This document shows positions 22,712 to 34,810 of a DNA stretch of 64,000 nt, piece by piece (the first letter of the stretch is position 1; the number at the start of each line of letters is the position of its first letter). Made by a program: the position numbers and the translations under genes. Source of the stretch: Voacanga thouarsii (Eukaryota > Streptophyta > Magnoliopsida > Gentianales > Apocynaceae); assembly GCA_026120185.1 (NCBI GenBank), contig JANUWF010002421.1, positions 124,001-188,000 on the forward strand, given 5' to 3'. The notes beneath the pieces are model-generated. The model saw only the letters and a program-made list of their open reading frames with translations. It searched no databases and was not told the origin of the DNA.

Positions 22712-24095
22712 TGATGCGTATTTTTTAGTTTAGAAAATATTACCAACAAATTACACAATTAATCAAGCCTTAATTAAAATACTAACTACTAAAACAACAC
22801 ATACGGGTAAGTATACCCATCGTATAGTATAGAGAATAGCAAGTATCGTATCTACGAGAACTTAGGCTCCTACCTTACTTTATCAAAATCTTTATTTTTT
22901 AGCCAATAAAATAAGAAGAGAATAAGAAGAAAAATAAATAAAGATAAAAATCGATATAACTTAAGGATGCAAATTCATATAACTAGACAATTATCTTGAA
23001 AATATAATATTGAATCACTTAGCATTCATCACAATCGATTGTCATCTTGGCATCATGAAAGAACTTAAGTAAAATTCAATTATTTCCCAAGTCATGAACT
23101 TACTTATGTAGATTCTACTTCTTTCCCAATCCATGGAATCACTATCCCGTGATTAATTTAGCAGATTTTTTAATCAAATCAAAGCAACCAAAAGATGCAC
23201 TAAACTTATACCTTATAAGCATTAAATTGGCCAATAACCCTATGCTCTAGGTGAAATCATCCAATCTTTGATTACTTTAGTTCTTTAATCTTAACTTCGT
23301 TTTCCAAGTCTATTAAGATCTAACAAATATGAAATCAATGCCATGAACTTCTAACATCATTTCTCAAGTGAGTTAGAAGAACACGCATCAATAACCAATG
23401 ATAACAAGTAATCAAATACCAAGGACAATAATAGATTGATAAAAATCCCAATTAACTCAAAATCATAATATCCAAAATAATATCCAATTACAATCAAAAC
23501 ATTAAGCACATTATTATTCTATAAAAATAAACAAAGGATAAAAGATAGAACTCATAGACAAGTGCTTCTTCTTCTCTTGAAAACTTCCTTTGAACAATGC
23601 TCCTTTGAGTGGTAATTTTATCTTTGAATAATAAGTACAAATCACCCATTTGTCTTGTGTTTTTCTTGTTTAAATAGGCTTCTAAGAGTCTAAAATTCAT
23701 TCCCTAAGAGTCCTAGGCCAAGTAGAGATTGAAAAATAACAATACTCTTAGAAATTACCAAATCTGCGTAAAAATTAGAAAACCCGCCGACATTATACAG
23801 CATGGAGCTGACGCCGGTTGTCCTGTGCAGAGCCGGTGCCGATTGTGCTCTGTTCTCTTGACGTCGCTTCATTTTTTTTCTTGATTTTCACTCCTTTCTA
23901 GAATGGGGCCGGTGCCGGTCATGCACTGCAATGGCGACGATTACGTTTTTTCATCGTTCTCTACAATAAAATTCCAAAATGCCTTTCCATGGGTAAAATA
24001 TCAAATATAAAGGAATATGCCTAGTTATTATAACAAATGTATCACAAAATACCTTCAAATAACTAGAAAAATATAAATAAATTTTTTCCCTATCA
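22712..24095 (-). repeat. Non-autonomous Athila-like element, left LTR
   Basis: Pairs with 26,616-27,991. Shared stretches include TATTACCAACAAATTAC, GACAATTATCTTGAA and CTTCTTCTTCTCTTGAAAAC. A GC-rich island with GCCGGTGCCG strings lies at about 23,790-23,940. Confidence 0.88.
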
Positions 24096-25673
24096 CATAC
24101 CCCCACAGTTGAATATTTGCTTGTTCTCAAGCAAACAAGAATTAGGCACTAAGCAAATGGCTTAAAACAAAACAACTTTTCAACTTATCCTTAGCAAATT
24201 CATTCATAATAAAGGAATAATCTTCTTCCAACCTCAAATACAAACTTGTCATTTATTTAACCCTTTTAATACCTTTTAAGCTTATGTATTAAATCAAATA
24301 ATCCTAAGGCCATCAAAGTTAAGTTAAACAAGCTTATATCTAGTGCAAGAAAATTATCCTATTCCTCAAGCAAAAACACAAATAACATAAATCATACAAG
24401 TCAAGCCATTTAACCAATCAAAGTATTATAAACTCAAATTTACACAACTCATGTTAATGAAATAAGGAAAACACTCTACTCTTTTTTTTTCTATGACTTT
24501 GGGAATTGATAACCTTAAGCGAATGAATTTCTCTTTACGCACCGTATTGGCTCCCTTATAGTCATCATCATTTTTTCAGCAATTTTCTTTTTTTTTTCTT
24601 TCTTCTTTCATTTCTTAGCTTCTTGCCTTTGGGATAGCCTCAAGAGATTGTGATGCTTCTTTATTTCTTCTCTTCCACTTACCGTATTGGTCTCCTTTTC
24701 AGCAAAAGGTCTCTCTCTTTTATTTTTTTTTTTTCCAACAAATGAAAGCAATTCACTCAAATTTTCTTCCTTTTCACTCAATTCTTTTTTCAATTCCTTA
24801 CATTCCTTATTGACAACTCAATGTCAAGCAAACTTTAAATCTATAATATAAGAATTAGTCAACAAGTCTTCTCATATTTCATCATATCATCCACATTTAA
24901 ACTCAAAGAATAAAATAAAACTCAAATACCAAATATAACCAAGGTTAACTTATATTCTCAAGACTTAGCAAACTCTAACTTAATACACAAGTTTGCCTTT
25001 TTAAATAAAAATCCAACGATAATGAATAACAAATCTATATCTAAAGTTAAAAAGATTTTTTTTTTTTTTCCTTTTCACTCAAAACCAAGATAATCGATAA
25101 AAACTTAGACAAAAATTATCACCAAACCACTCCCCCACACTTAAATTGCACGGTGTCCTCATTGGCCAAAAATTAATACACAAAAGCGTCTCCAAAGAGA
25201 CCAAAAAAATAGTAAGGGAAGTAGAAGCTTAAGCAATATTTCCCAAGTACAATAAAGCTCCAATAGAAATCAAAACATTGAATAGAGAGAAGGGCTTATC
25301 CAAGAAGCATTTATTCAACCCAGAAAAATAAAACACTCCTAAAAGAATAAAGAAAAGAATAACCAAAATACATACACAAAAAATAAAACAAAAGAAGGAC
25401 TAATAAAAATCTTAAGAAGAAACACAATGACTCACTCCCCCACACATAAATTGGAAAAGATTTTCCTTATGTAGGAGAGGAAAAAGAAACCTAACAATAA
25501 AAAAATAATAATAAAACAAAGATACAACTCTTTCCACTCATCATGCTTTCTCATCAAACCTTTGTAAAAGAAGTTTAAGCTCAAAGTAGAAAATAGACAA
25601 GATGAATGTAGAAAGAAGGGAGGTTTTTGAAAAACGTTATGTTCAGTAAAACAAAACACATGAACCTCATTCT
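24096..25673 (-). other. Non-coding 3' part of the non-autonomous element
   Basis: Starts with the polypurine tract (CATACCCCCACAGTT on the + strand). It includes ACTCCCCCACACTTAAATTG...GTGTCCTCATTGGCC at 25,125-25,165, the complement of the GAGGACA...TTTAAGTGTGGGGG phrase found after integrase in Athila-like elements, and a second CTCCCCCACACATAAATTGG at 25,435-25,455. No gene seen. Confidence 0.6.
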
Positions 25674-26186
25674 CTAACATTTCTGTAGGTACACAAATAC
25701 CGTTTTCAACATATGAGTGCCCAAGGTATCTAAAGAATGTATCAAACTTGAAACCACCATTTTCCCTTCAAAAGATGCGTCACAATGAAAATTCCCCTTG
25801 AAACTTAGCAATTGAGTTCTCAAAGATGAGATCAAGAAATTCTTACTTTTCAATCCATAGTCTACAAAAACTAAGTTACCTCTCTTTGGATGGGGTGAAA
25901 GGTAAAATTTGTTAGCATACTCTAAGGGCTTCTTATGATGTATCAGTGAAATATCCAACTCCTTAAGGTATGTTAAGCCTAACACATCATCATTTGGACC
26001 ACTGTTCTCCAGGAATTGAAAGGAACCTAAGAAATCATGTGATAAAGAGAGATTAGAATTATTAACACATAGAGTAGAATCGAATACCTCTCTTGCCACA
26101 TTAGGCAATTGTTCCTCATATTCTCTCTCCTCTCTTTGGGGATCCTCTTGTGCAAGTGTATACGCCTTTATAGCATCTTCAACCAA
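25674..26186 (-). CDS. Hypothetical 170-residue protein of the non-autonomous element
   Basis: The only long open frame inside the element. I do not recognise it: no zinc knuckle, protease, RT or integrase motif is visible. It begins with an acidic stretch (EDPQREEREYEEQLPN), then NSNLSLSHDFLGSFQFLENS and a C-terminal half with KRGNLVFVDYGLKSKNF and CDASFEGKMVV. The Met at 26,186 is the first one, but coding may continue upstream, because QLAKLVE-like sense reads on to about 26,230. It could be a relic of a gag-like or transduced coding region. Its position between leader and 3' non-coding region is where gag would be. Confidence 0.35.
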   Translation of the reverse strand: MVEDAIKAYTLAQEDPQREEREYEEQLPNVAREVFDSTLCVNNSNLSLSHDFLGSFQFLENSGPNDDVLGLTYLKELDISLIHHKKPLEYANKFYLSPHPKRGNLVFVDYGLKSKNFLISSLRTQLLSFKGNFHCDASFEGKMVVSSLIHSLDTLGTHMLKTVFVYLQKC

Positions 26187-26615
26187 CTTAGCTAGTTGTG
26201 TTCTTGCAGAGCTTATTCATTGGGATGCTTCTTCATACCCTCTAATGGACGTGTTTGTGTTGGCAACAAAGGATTGGATTGAAGCTTCAAGTGACATCTC
26301 ACTAAAAGCATCAATGGGAGTTTGCAACCTTGCCAACATTCCATCATTACAGCTCCTTTGACAATGTGTCCATGAATAATTGTCTATGATGATGCTTTAA
26401 AACTCGCACTTAAAGAAAAAAAACCAAATCGAAAATAAAAATAAAAACAGACAAAAATAACAGAAGAATAAAGCAAAGAAAAATATACAAATTAAAAATA
26501 TTCACAAACTACCTAAATACAAAAGTTAGTGATATATACAAATACAACAAAGGCTAAATCAATAAGACTCGAGTATTTCTGATAGTGTCTATCCTCGGCA
26601 ATGGTGTCAAAAACT
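26187..26615 (-). other. Leader and primer-binding region of the non-autonomous element
   Basis: Directly after the right LTR (minus direction) comes AGTTTTTGACACCATTGCCG, a decayed relative of AGTTTTTGGCGCCATTGCCG in the larger Athila-like element. No coding sequence is evident. Confidence 0.6.
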
Positions 26616-27991
26616 TGATACATGTTTTTTAGTGTAGAAAATATTACCAACAAATTACAAAATCAATAAAGCTTTAATTAAAATGCCAACCACTAAAATC
26701 ACACATACCGACAAATATACCCATTGTATAGTATAGGAAATAGTAAGTATCGAATCCACGAGAACTTAGACTCCCTCTTTACTTTACCAAAATCTTTATT
26801 GTTTAGCCAATAAAATAAGAAGAGAATAAAAATAAAAATAAATAAAGATATAAATAGATATAAATCAAGGATGCAAATTCATGCAACTAGACAATTATCT
26901 TGAACGCATAATATTGAATCATTTAACATTCATCACAATCAATTGTCATCTTGGTATCATGAAAGAACTTAAGTAAAATTCAATCATTTCCCAAGTCATG
27001 AACTTACTTATGTAGATTCCACTTCTTTTCCAATCTATGGAATCACTATCCTTTCATTAATTTAGCAGATTTTCCAATCAAACCAAAACAACCAAAAGAT
27101 GCATTAAACTCATACCTTATAAACATAAAATTAGCCAATGACCCTATGCTTTAGGTAAAATCAACCAATCTTTGATCATTTTAGTTCTTCAATCTTAACT
27201 TCGTTTTCTAAGTCTATTAAAATCTAACAAATATGAAATCAATGCAATGAACATCTAACATTATTTCTCAAGTTAATTAGAAGAAAACACATCAATAGCC
27301 AATGATAACAAGTAATCAAATACCAAGGACAACAATAGATTGATAGAAATCCCAATTAACTCAAAATCATAATCTCCAAAATAATATCCAATTACAATCA
27401 AAACATTAAGCACATCATTATTCTAGAAAAGTAAATAAAGGATAAAAGATAGAACTCATAGACAAGTGCTTCTTCTTCTCTTGAAAACCTCATTTGAACA
27501 ATGCTCCTTTAAGTGGTGATTTTGTCTTTGAATAATAAGTACAAATCGCCCATTTGTCTTGTATTTTTCCTTTTTATAAAGGCTTCTAAGAGGCTAAAAT
27601 TAGTTCCCTAAGAGTCTTGGGCCAAGTATAGATTGAAAAATACCAAAACTCTTAAAAATTACCAAATTTGCACAAAAATTAGAAAAGCCACCATCATTAT
27701 ATAGCATGGAGCCGGCTCTTGCTGTCCTGTGCATAGCCAATGCCAGTTGAGCTCTGTTCGCCCGACACCGCTCTTTTTTTTCTTGATTTTCACTCCCTTG
27801 CAGAATGATGTCGGCTGTGCACTACAATGGCAACGATTTTGACATTTTCATCGTTTTCTATAATAAAATTCCAAAGAACCTTTTCAAGGGTAAAATATTA
27901 AATATAAAGAAATATTCCTAGTTATTACAATAAATGTATCACAAAACACTGTCAAATAACCAGGAAAAAATAGATGATTTTTCCCATATCA
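26616..27991 (-). repeat. Non-autonomous Athila-like element, right (5') LTR
   Basis: Aligns with 22,712-24,095 with many point changes. Minus-strand start TGATATGGGAAAAATC, end ATGTATCA. After it come CGTAC and the chromovirus sequence. On the far side of the insertion the chromovirus stops at about AACGTTT, so a possible 5-bp duplication CGTAC/CGTTT is poorly preserved. Confidence 0.85.
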
Positions 27992-27996
27992 CGTAC

Positions 27997-29090
27997 CTTT
28001 CGCCACTATCGCTTCTGCTCCAATTTCTTTTTGGTTAAGTACAAAAACCTTTGCTTTTACCTGCAACGTTCAAGTTCCACTTCCAGAGGCTCCTGGGTTA
28101 TTGGATTGATTAGCTCTCACAGTCTGTGCTGGGTTTCCTTGCGCAATTTGAAGAAGTTTTGGATAGGTGTTTCGAAGATGCGACGGGTCTCTGTAATTGA
28201 AACATTTCTTTTCAGCTCCCCTAGACCAGTAGTTCTTCTCCATATATCCCTTCTTGCTACAATTTCAGCACGTTGGAATATTCTGAGTAGGACCAATCAG
28301 TGCTATACATGCGTGCTTCCCTCTGTTCTGCCATTACTGGTTGGCAGGTTGCTTATTAGTTTGCTACCTCAGAAAAGGTCTTGGCGGTTGCTTTGGTGGT
28401 GCGAAAGTCTTTGGTTCCATTCTACTTATGTCCTCATTCTCTATTCATGTGGCGTGAGTATGTCATTAGTGGGGAAGGCACTAAAGCTCTTCTCAGCTCT
28501 TGCCTCAGGTGCTTGAGAAATTTCCTGGTTTGATTCTATTCAGTATCCACTAATCTTTTGTAGTACTTTGACAATTGAGTGAAACGAGTAGTATATTGAG
28601 CCATAGTCATGCTCCTCTATTCCAAATTCTAAAACTCGTTTTCCCTTTTTTTCACTGTCTACTAAAGGATATATTTAGTTCTAAATGCTTCTACAAAATT
28701 AGGCCAAGTCCAATATTGATCCATCAATTCCCAATCTTATTGGACTTGCTGCCACCAAGCACGAGCTGGGCCCATTAGCCTTAAGCAGCAAATTTAACCA
28801 TCCTTTTTTCGATACACTGGAATGTAGCAACAATGTCCTCTTTCTGCTCTACCCACTGCTCTGCCTTCTAGTGTTGTTCGGTTTCACCCAAGAATGTGGG
28901 GCGTTGGAATTTCAAAAGTCTCTCCAAAGCTTCATATTCCCCTGTTGGGTTCCTTTGATCCATCAAAGTCTACAGTATCTCAGTCATCTTATGAAATGCT
29001 TGCCCCATGGTCACATCAGTAGGTACCTCGGACTCCACTTCTTGATCAAGTTCATTCCTATTCCTCTAATTCAGTATGGATAGTTAAGTA
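27997..29090 (-). pseudogene. Chromovirus gag, broken
   Basis: The minus strand shows the retrotransposon gag core at about 28,800-28,930 (LKFQRPTFLGETEQH, then AEQWVEQKEDIVATF and KRMVKFAA). Near 28,140-28,280 there are two decayed CCHC knuckles (KKGYMEKNYW and KKCFNYRDPSHLRNTYP). Stops and shifts break it throughout. Downstream it joins the protease at 22,349 across the Athila-like insertion. The + strand open frames here (for example 27,974-28,516) are antisense shadows. Confidence 0.75.
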
Positions 29091-29436
29091 ATGTCGTACT
29101 CAAAAATTACAGGTTCTGGTTTAGGGATTCTTCTACTAGTTGTTGTTACAAGACACTTTAGTGCCATTCTCTATCATCACACCCAAATAATGAGTTATGC
29201 AACAAGGTTTAATAAATATATAAATCCAAAGATGCATACACATTTAGGCTTGTGTAAAAATAAATCATATAAAAGTTTTGTATAAATGACAACATCTTTC
29301 AAAGATTAGAGTACACAATGATACTTTTATTTGAAAAAACTTTTGAAATAAACAATAAATATAAATGAATCACTAGCACAAGGGTTTATTGAAAGCAGTA
29401 GATGATAGTCTTCTAAACACGAAAAACGTTGTATCC

Positions 29437-29793
29437 CTAATCCTCATCGGAATCTTCAGTGTCGATATCATACAACCAACCGTCAGTGTTCTTAGAAAAA
29501 TCTATCCTTGCACCATTCACAAATGTAAAATTCATAGGTTTCTTCCCGGGTCTCCTGGAACTCTCCCCAGTTTTAATACAGTTTGGTTGAGGTATAAAAA
29601 AAGGTCTAGGTGGAGACTCATAGTCTATCTCTCCCAGATCATCACTATCAGCTGTCAAATGAATCATTGGGATAGGTGGGTTTGGGACATATTCCATATC
29701 AACATCCTCATCGTCACTATAAGAGATCAAGCCTACTATAGGTATAGCTGGTGGATCAATAATTTGAACATCATCATCACTGCTCTCCTTCAT
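29437..29793 (-). CDS. Acidic, proline-rich reading frame between chromovirus PBS and gag
   Basis: An open frame of 118 codons, strongly acidic, with repeated SDD, DSDD and DEDVDMEY strings and Pro-rich spacers (PPAIPIVG, PNPPIPMIH, PPRPFFIPQP). It ends with GWLYDIDTEDSDED. It lies 220 bp downstream of the primer-binding site, where gag should start, so it is most likely the N-terminal extension of this family's gag. I do not recognise it from known gag families. It stays open although the rest of the element is full of stops. Confidence 0.45.
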   Translation of the reverse strand: MKESSDDDVQIIDPPAIPIVGLISYSDDEDVDMEYVPNPPIPMIHLTADSDDLGEIDYESPPRPFFIPQPNCIKTGESSRRPGKKPMNFTFVNGARIDFSKNTDGWLYDIDTEDSDED

Positions 29794-30010
29794 GGGTATT
29801 ACTAGTTAAGGTGTAGATTGTGGTTCAGGCTGTGGTGCAGAAAAGTCTTTTAGGTAGATACAGATTAGTCGATGCCATGACTACCCGTTTATGGTCTTCC
29901 TTGCGGTTCTATACATTCTAACTATCCTATAACATAAACAACCCAGATTAGTAAAAAGATTTTAATCTTAATGAAATAAATCAAATACTATTGATAGTTG
30001 CCTAAACCTA

Positions 30011-30023
30011 GGCTCTGATACCA
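30011..30023 (-). other. Chromovirus primer-binding site, perfect initiator-Met match
   Basis: On the minus strand TGGTATCAGAGCC follows the LTR end GGGTGTTACA by two bases. This is the exact complement of the 3' end of plant initiator-Met tRNA. Confidence 0.92.
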
Positions 30024-31618
30024 CTTGTAACACCCCACTACCTATATACCCCACTAGAGATGGGGATGTCACTCCGTCCTTGGAATATGGGGTCTTTATA
30101 ACTAGGATACACAGAAAAAATGAAAAGAAAGCACAAAAGATTTCAACTTATTACAAATCGAACCAATATTTGCAAAAGTCTCAAAACAAACAAACGTTAA
30201 CTATAATCTCTCAAAAATTATATACAATCAAAATAAGTCATCATTGAAAGGCAACACTAATCAATAAACCTTCACAACAGCATCGACATAAAAACATGAT
30301 ATGATAAGGTGGTGAGAAATAAATCCCAGTAAACCCCATGTGGGCTCAGGATATTTTAGGAAAATAGTTCATGTATGTAAGTGGAGAAACATTTATAAAA
30401 TAAAAGTGTTGGCAAGTCACAAATAAATTTTGTAAAACAAGGAGTGGAGTTTTTCTTTTCCATTGCCATACATTGTATAAAATAAAAGCAACCACTCTAA
30501 AAATAGACATGGCACCACACTTTGGGCACTATGACAAGAGAATGATCAGGGTACCACACATTGTGCATTCTGATACAAAGTGGGTGTATGGCTCATTGGG
30601 TGAGATACTCCTCCATCTCTATACCCTAACTTACTAGATATTCACCTTGGAAACAAATAGTCCAATTGAACTGTGATGCTAGCTTGGACTGGTATAATCT
30701 ACCAGAACTGACATCCTATTCTTGGTACGACTTACCCCTCAGAGGTAACCACTTGCTAAGAGACTTATTCCAACCCTTTAAAGAATAGTCCTAGTATTCC
30801 ACTCTTATTGAGTACTCAACGTTAAGGTTGTCCCTTTTGGGAACATAAGAATCATCCAAAGTGTTTTCTTTGAAACAACAATTATGGTTTATAAAATTCT
30901 TGCTAAAGTTAGTTTCTAGAAAAAATTTAGCATTTTGCTTTGAATTTCTTTCTTAACTTGAAATAGTTCAACTAAATAGGAAAGGAAAATAAATTGCCCA
31001 TAATTGCACTCCAAAGTACTTTTGCACGTATATGGCACCATTTGACTTGCCAAAGTGACTATGACCTGCAAACTATTTTATGTAAGGGCTTACCTAATCT
31101 CTTGCTTTCACTGACACAATAGTCCTCCAAGTTAGGCTCAAGGCAATCTAGCCCCGCCCAGGGTAAACATAAGGTATAAGTCACCAATGGCTTACAACCA
31201 AGCAACAACTGTACAAATAAATAACTTCCAACCTAACATGCTTAAGCTCAACAAATCAACAACATCACCCAATTATGAAGATAATGTATTAGGAGTTCTA
31301 AAATTAATTGATAAGGTATTTCAGGGTTTATTATTAATTTACAGAATAAGAATAATTTAATATAATAATATAAATAAGTGTCATAAATAATAAATAAGTA
31401 TAAATAAAAGTATTAGTAGGAATATTAATAATAACAATAATATTAATTTAAAAAGATATTAATATTATTCAATCCTAATATATATTTTTTATACTTAATA
31501 ATGTTTAATAAAAATATTACTATTTGTTTTTTAATAAAGTAATAATATTAAAAGTAATTGTTAATTTTGGAAATACTAATGTTGATAGATATATTCATAA
31601 ATTAAATTTAATAACAAA

Positions 31619-31620
<2 letters not shown>

Positions 31621-31654
<34 letters not shown>

Positions 31655-31690
31655 TTTAATAATAAATAATAATAATAATAACAATAATAA
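31621..31690 (+). repeat. (TAA)n microsatellite
   Basis: About eleven TAA units at 31,621-31,653 and a second run at 31,658-31,690. Confidence 0.95.
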
Positions 31691-32321
31691 AAAGCAGCGC
31701 CAATAATAATTTCTTAATGACCATAGCGATATTACTAGTATTAAAAATTTAGAAAGGGTGACACGTATAGATATATTCATATATGCATATATTCAATAAA
31801 TAGAATGTCAATTTGTGCATAATAGATTTGTTATAGCATTTATCACAACAAGAGTGGTATTATACCAATAATAATATTAGTAAGGTATTTGATGGCAAAA
31901 ATAACAATGCAAAAGCATAAGGAAAGCAATGGTGGTAAAATCTTCATCATTCATCAAAACATCTCATACTAGTGTTATAAAGCCTCAAATCACAATCTAC
32001 TAATGAACATATAATAATCCTAAATCTCAAATCATAATCTAATAATAATTCATAAGCCTTAATACCAATCTCGATCTTCATATCTTAAAATTATTTTCTT
32101 TATACCCACATGCATATTTCCATCCCAACAATATCAAATCAACATATCAATTTCATCATCCCGATAATCCTGAGTTCGAAAATTAGAAGGTTATATAAAA
32201 AATACTTGTTTGACGGCCATTTGACTTGATGGTGTTGTCTTGTCAAATGAAGGCCCTTGAGTACTTTAATGAGTCCTCTAATGATTGAGGTTGTCCAAAG
32301 ATGGCCACCAATAGTTCGGCT

Positions 32322-32322
32322 A

Positions 32323-32358
<36 letters not shown>

Positions 32359-32377
32359 TGTGTGTGTGTGTGTGTGT
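32322..32377 (+). repeat. Compound (GA)n-(TG)n microsatellite
   Basis: GA repeats with one AAAG interruption at 32,322-32,358 pass directly into TG repeats to 32,377. Confidence 0.95.
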
Positions 32378-33548
32378 TAGACTATGAAGAAAATAAGATA
32401 AATGAGAGAAGAAGAATTAGATGGTTGAACTTATTTTACCTTTTCGGTATTCTTCTTGTCTTAAACAAAAAAAGGGCTTGTTTGATCTAAAAGAAGGATC
32501 AACTTTGGTTGTTTTAGTGTTATGATGTGTACTAAGGGTAAGTATAGATTGAATCTTAGTTGATTTAAGGGATTTAGAGTGATTTGGGATGATTAGAAGT
32601 GGCTAAAGGTTGAAGAAATGTTGTGTGTGTTCTTAGTATTCTTGAGAACACAAGAGGAAGTTGAGAGAAGAGGGAGAGTGTTCTTTGGTGACTGATGGCT
32701 GAATGGCCTTGCTAAGGGGGAGAGGTTTCAGCTATCCAAGAGAGGGAGACACTGGAGCTAATTCAAATTTCAAAATGAAGAAAAAGTGGAGGTTTTTGAG
32801 GTATATGATTTGCTAATGGTGATTTCTTCTTAAAGGTCTCTAGTCCTTCAATAGTGGTTTGCTAGTTTAGCTAAGTCTTGGTTGTTAAATGGAGAACTAT
32901 TCTAGCCTTAGTGCTGGCCAAAAATGGATATGCAAGAGGAGTGAAAATTCTAGTTTACTAGCCTAGTTAGGTGAGTGGTTGAGGGTGCAAAAGATGGAAT
33001 TTAATTTTCAAGTTTAAAATGTTTTGAATGGAGTGAAGTTATGAGAGGTTTGAGGTAGTTTAATGGAGTTCTAATGGCTAAGGTTGGTGAAGAAGGTAAG
33101 ATGTTCAGCCGTAGTGTTCAAGGGGCCAAAAATGATGAAGATAATGAAGGAGAAAACTATTTTTACCTTTGCTACCAAGGCTGGGAAAAATTCTGGTAAC
33201 TTAGCTACAAGAATTCATAAAATCTTGGATGATTTGTTAGAAAAAGTTTGAAATATTTTAAATGGATTTGCAACTGTAAAATATGAGTGTTTCAAGGTAT
33301 ATTAATGGTGGTTTTTAGCCATCATCTTGAATAAGAAAGAGGAGAACTTTAGATGGTCTTGTGCATGGGTTGAATGCTCAACTCCTGTGGCTAAAACACT
33401 TTGTAGTTTGCTGGAAAATTTTCTGGTTTGGTGAAGCTATGTTAGCTCTGAATTTCCAAGGGATTTTCAGCATTCTATACACACAAAATGGTTGTTTGTT
33501 AACAAAGAAAGAAGTGGCAACTTTTCTGCATTTTTTCATCTTTGCTTG

Positions 33549-34810
33549 ATCAACTATTTTAGTTGCTCCTTTAGTTCCTTCAATTCTACTAGTGCCATCC
33601 GATATGGGGTCCGTGATACAGGTTCCTGGAATTAATCCTATGGTGAACTCATTTTCCCAAGTGGGAGGAAGAGAAGTGAATTCAGTTGGAAACACACAGA
33701 GAAAATTCTTTACCACCTAAGAATTTTTCAAGGTGCACTGATCCTTTGGCTTATTTATCATATAAGCCAAGTATCCTCGGCATCCTTGCTTTAGCAACTT
33801 CCGAACTTTTGCCCCAACTATAAAAAATTTTAACTCCTTTTTTCACTTGCCATTGAATTCCAGCACATCGTAACCAGGTCTGATGAATTGAACAAACTTA
33901 TTCTTACAATCTACCTTAGCTCAATGTTTAGCTAGCCAATCTATACCTAAAATTTGGTCATAATCATCATTAGCCAAAACTATTAGATCTCTCTCCAAGT
34001 TTTCCTTCCTGACTCCAACCTTACAATTTTGCACATACTTGTCTGATTGCACCATCTTCCCCAAGGATGTACTCACCAACAAAATAAAAGGTAGCTCTAC
34101 TCTATTCCAACCCAAATGATAAGTATAATTCTTGTTTAGATAAGAATAGGTGGATCCAGGGTCTATTAAAGCATTAACTGAACGACCATAGATAGTAAAT
34201 GTAGCTTCTATCACTATTGTATCTGCTTTGATTTCCTCTCGGTTAAGTGCAAAAACCTTTGCTTTTACTTGTGGCTTCCAAGTTCCTCTTCTAAAGGCTC
34301 CTAGATTATTGGCTCAATTAGCTCTTGCAGTCTGTGTTTGGTTTCCTTTCCCAATTTGAAGAAGTTTTGGATAGGTGTTTCACAGATGCAACGGGTCTCC
34401 GCAATTGAAACATTTCCTTTTTACTCCCCTTGACCAAAATTCTTCTCCACATGTCTCTTCTTGCCACAGTATCTGCACATTGGAAGATTCTGAGTAGGAC
34501 CAGTCAGGGTTGTACGTGCTTGCTTCCTTTTGTTCTATCATTGCTGGTTAGCAGATCACTTATTAGTTTGCTACCTCGAAAAAGGTCTTGGTGGTTTCCT
34601 CGATGGTGGGAAAGTCTTTGGTGCCATTTTGCTTCTATCCTCATTCTCCATTCATGTGGCTGCGTCTACTGCACCAGAGTATGCCGTTGGTGGGGAAGGC
34701 ACCAAAGCCCTTCTCAGCTCCTGCCTCAGGCCCTTGACAAATTGCCTAGTTCGATTTTGCTCAGTACCCACTAATCTTTTGCACTACTTAGATAATTGAG
34801 TGAAACAAGA
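33549..34810 (-). pseudogene. Second chromovirus fragment: RT start, protease, zinc knuckle
   Basis: Same family as the element at 20.9-30 kb: 33,555-34,200 parallels 21,711-22,350, and 34,205-34,810 parallels 27,997-28,590. The protease (33,921-34,214) reads YGRSVNALIDPGSTYSYLN, then YTYHLGWNRVELPF, VQNCKVGVRKENLERDLIVL and YDQILGIDWLAKH. The knuckle region lies near 34,370-34,450. It gives the uninterrupted reference for where the small Athila-like element sits in the other copy. Cut at both ends: by the LTR at 33,548 and by copia sequence at about 34,811. Confidence 0.85.

Larger units (their letters stand above)
22355..27991 (-). mobile_element. Small Athila-like non-autonomous LTR element
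   Basis: Two LTRs (1,384 and 1,376 bp) in minus orientation flank an internal region of only 2.5 kb that lacks protease, RT and integrase motifs. LTRs start TGATA and end GCATCA-like (TGATGC or TGATAC on the + strand). A decayed primer-binding-like string AGTTTTTGACACCATTGCCG follows the right LTR, and a GTGGGGGTATG tract precedes the left LTR; both resemble the Athila-like element at 156-20,135. Beyond the left LTR the leader sequence is present again (22,355-22,711), so the insertion is longer than a simple LTR-internal-LTR unit. It splits a chromovirus between its gag/knuckle and protease parts. Confidence 0.8.
30026..33548 (-). repeat. Probable chromovirus 5' LTR (about 3.5 kb)
   Basis: The inner end is fixed by the primer-binding site; on the minus strand the LTR ends GGGGTGTTACA. 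The outer end is inferred: at 33,549 a second chromovirus fragment begins in RT, preceded by TTGCTTGATCA, so the LTR would start TGATCAAGCAAAG. A length of 3.5 kb is possible for Tekay/Del-like elements. No second LTR is in the window to confirm it. It contains (AAT)n and (GA)n(TG)n microsatellites. No gene is seen inside. Confidence 0.55.

Noticed and set aside
27974..28516. A 180-codon open frame on the + strand
   Set aside because: Antisense to the decayed chromovirus gag and zinc-knuckle region and rich in Leu/Ser/Phe as expected for a shadow; the parallel copy at 34,430-34,800 shows the same effect.
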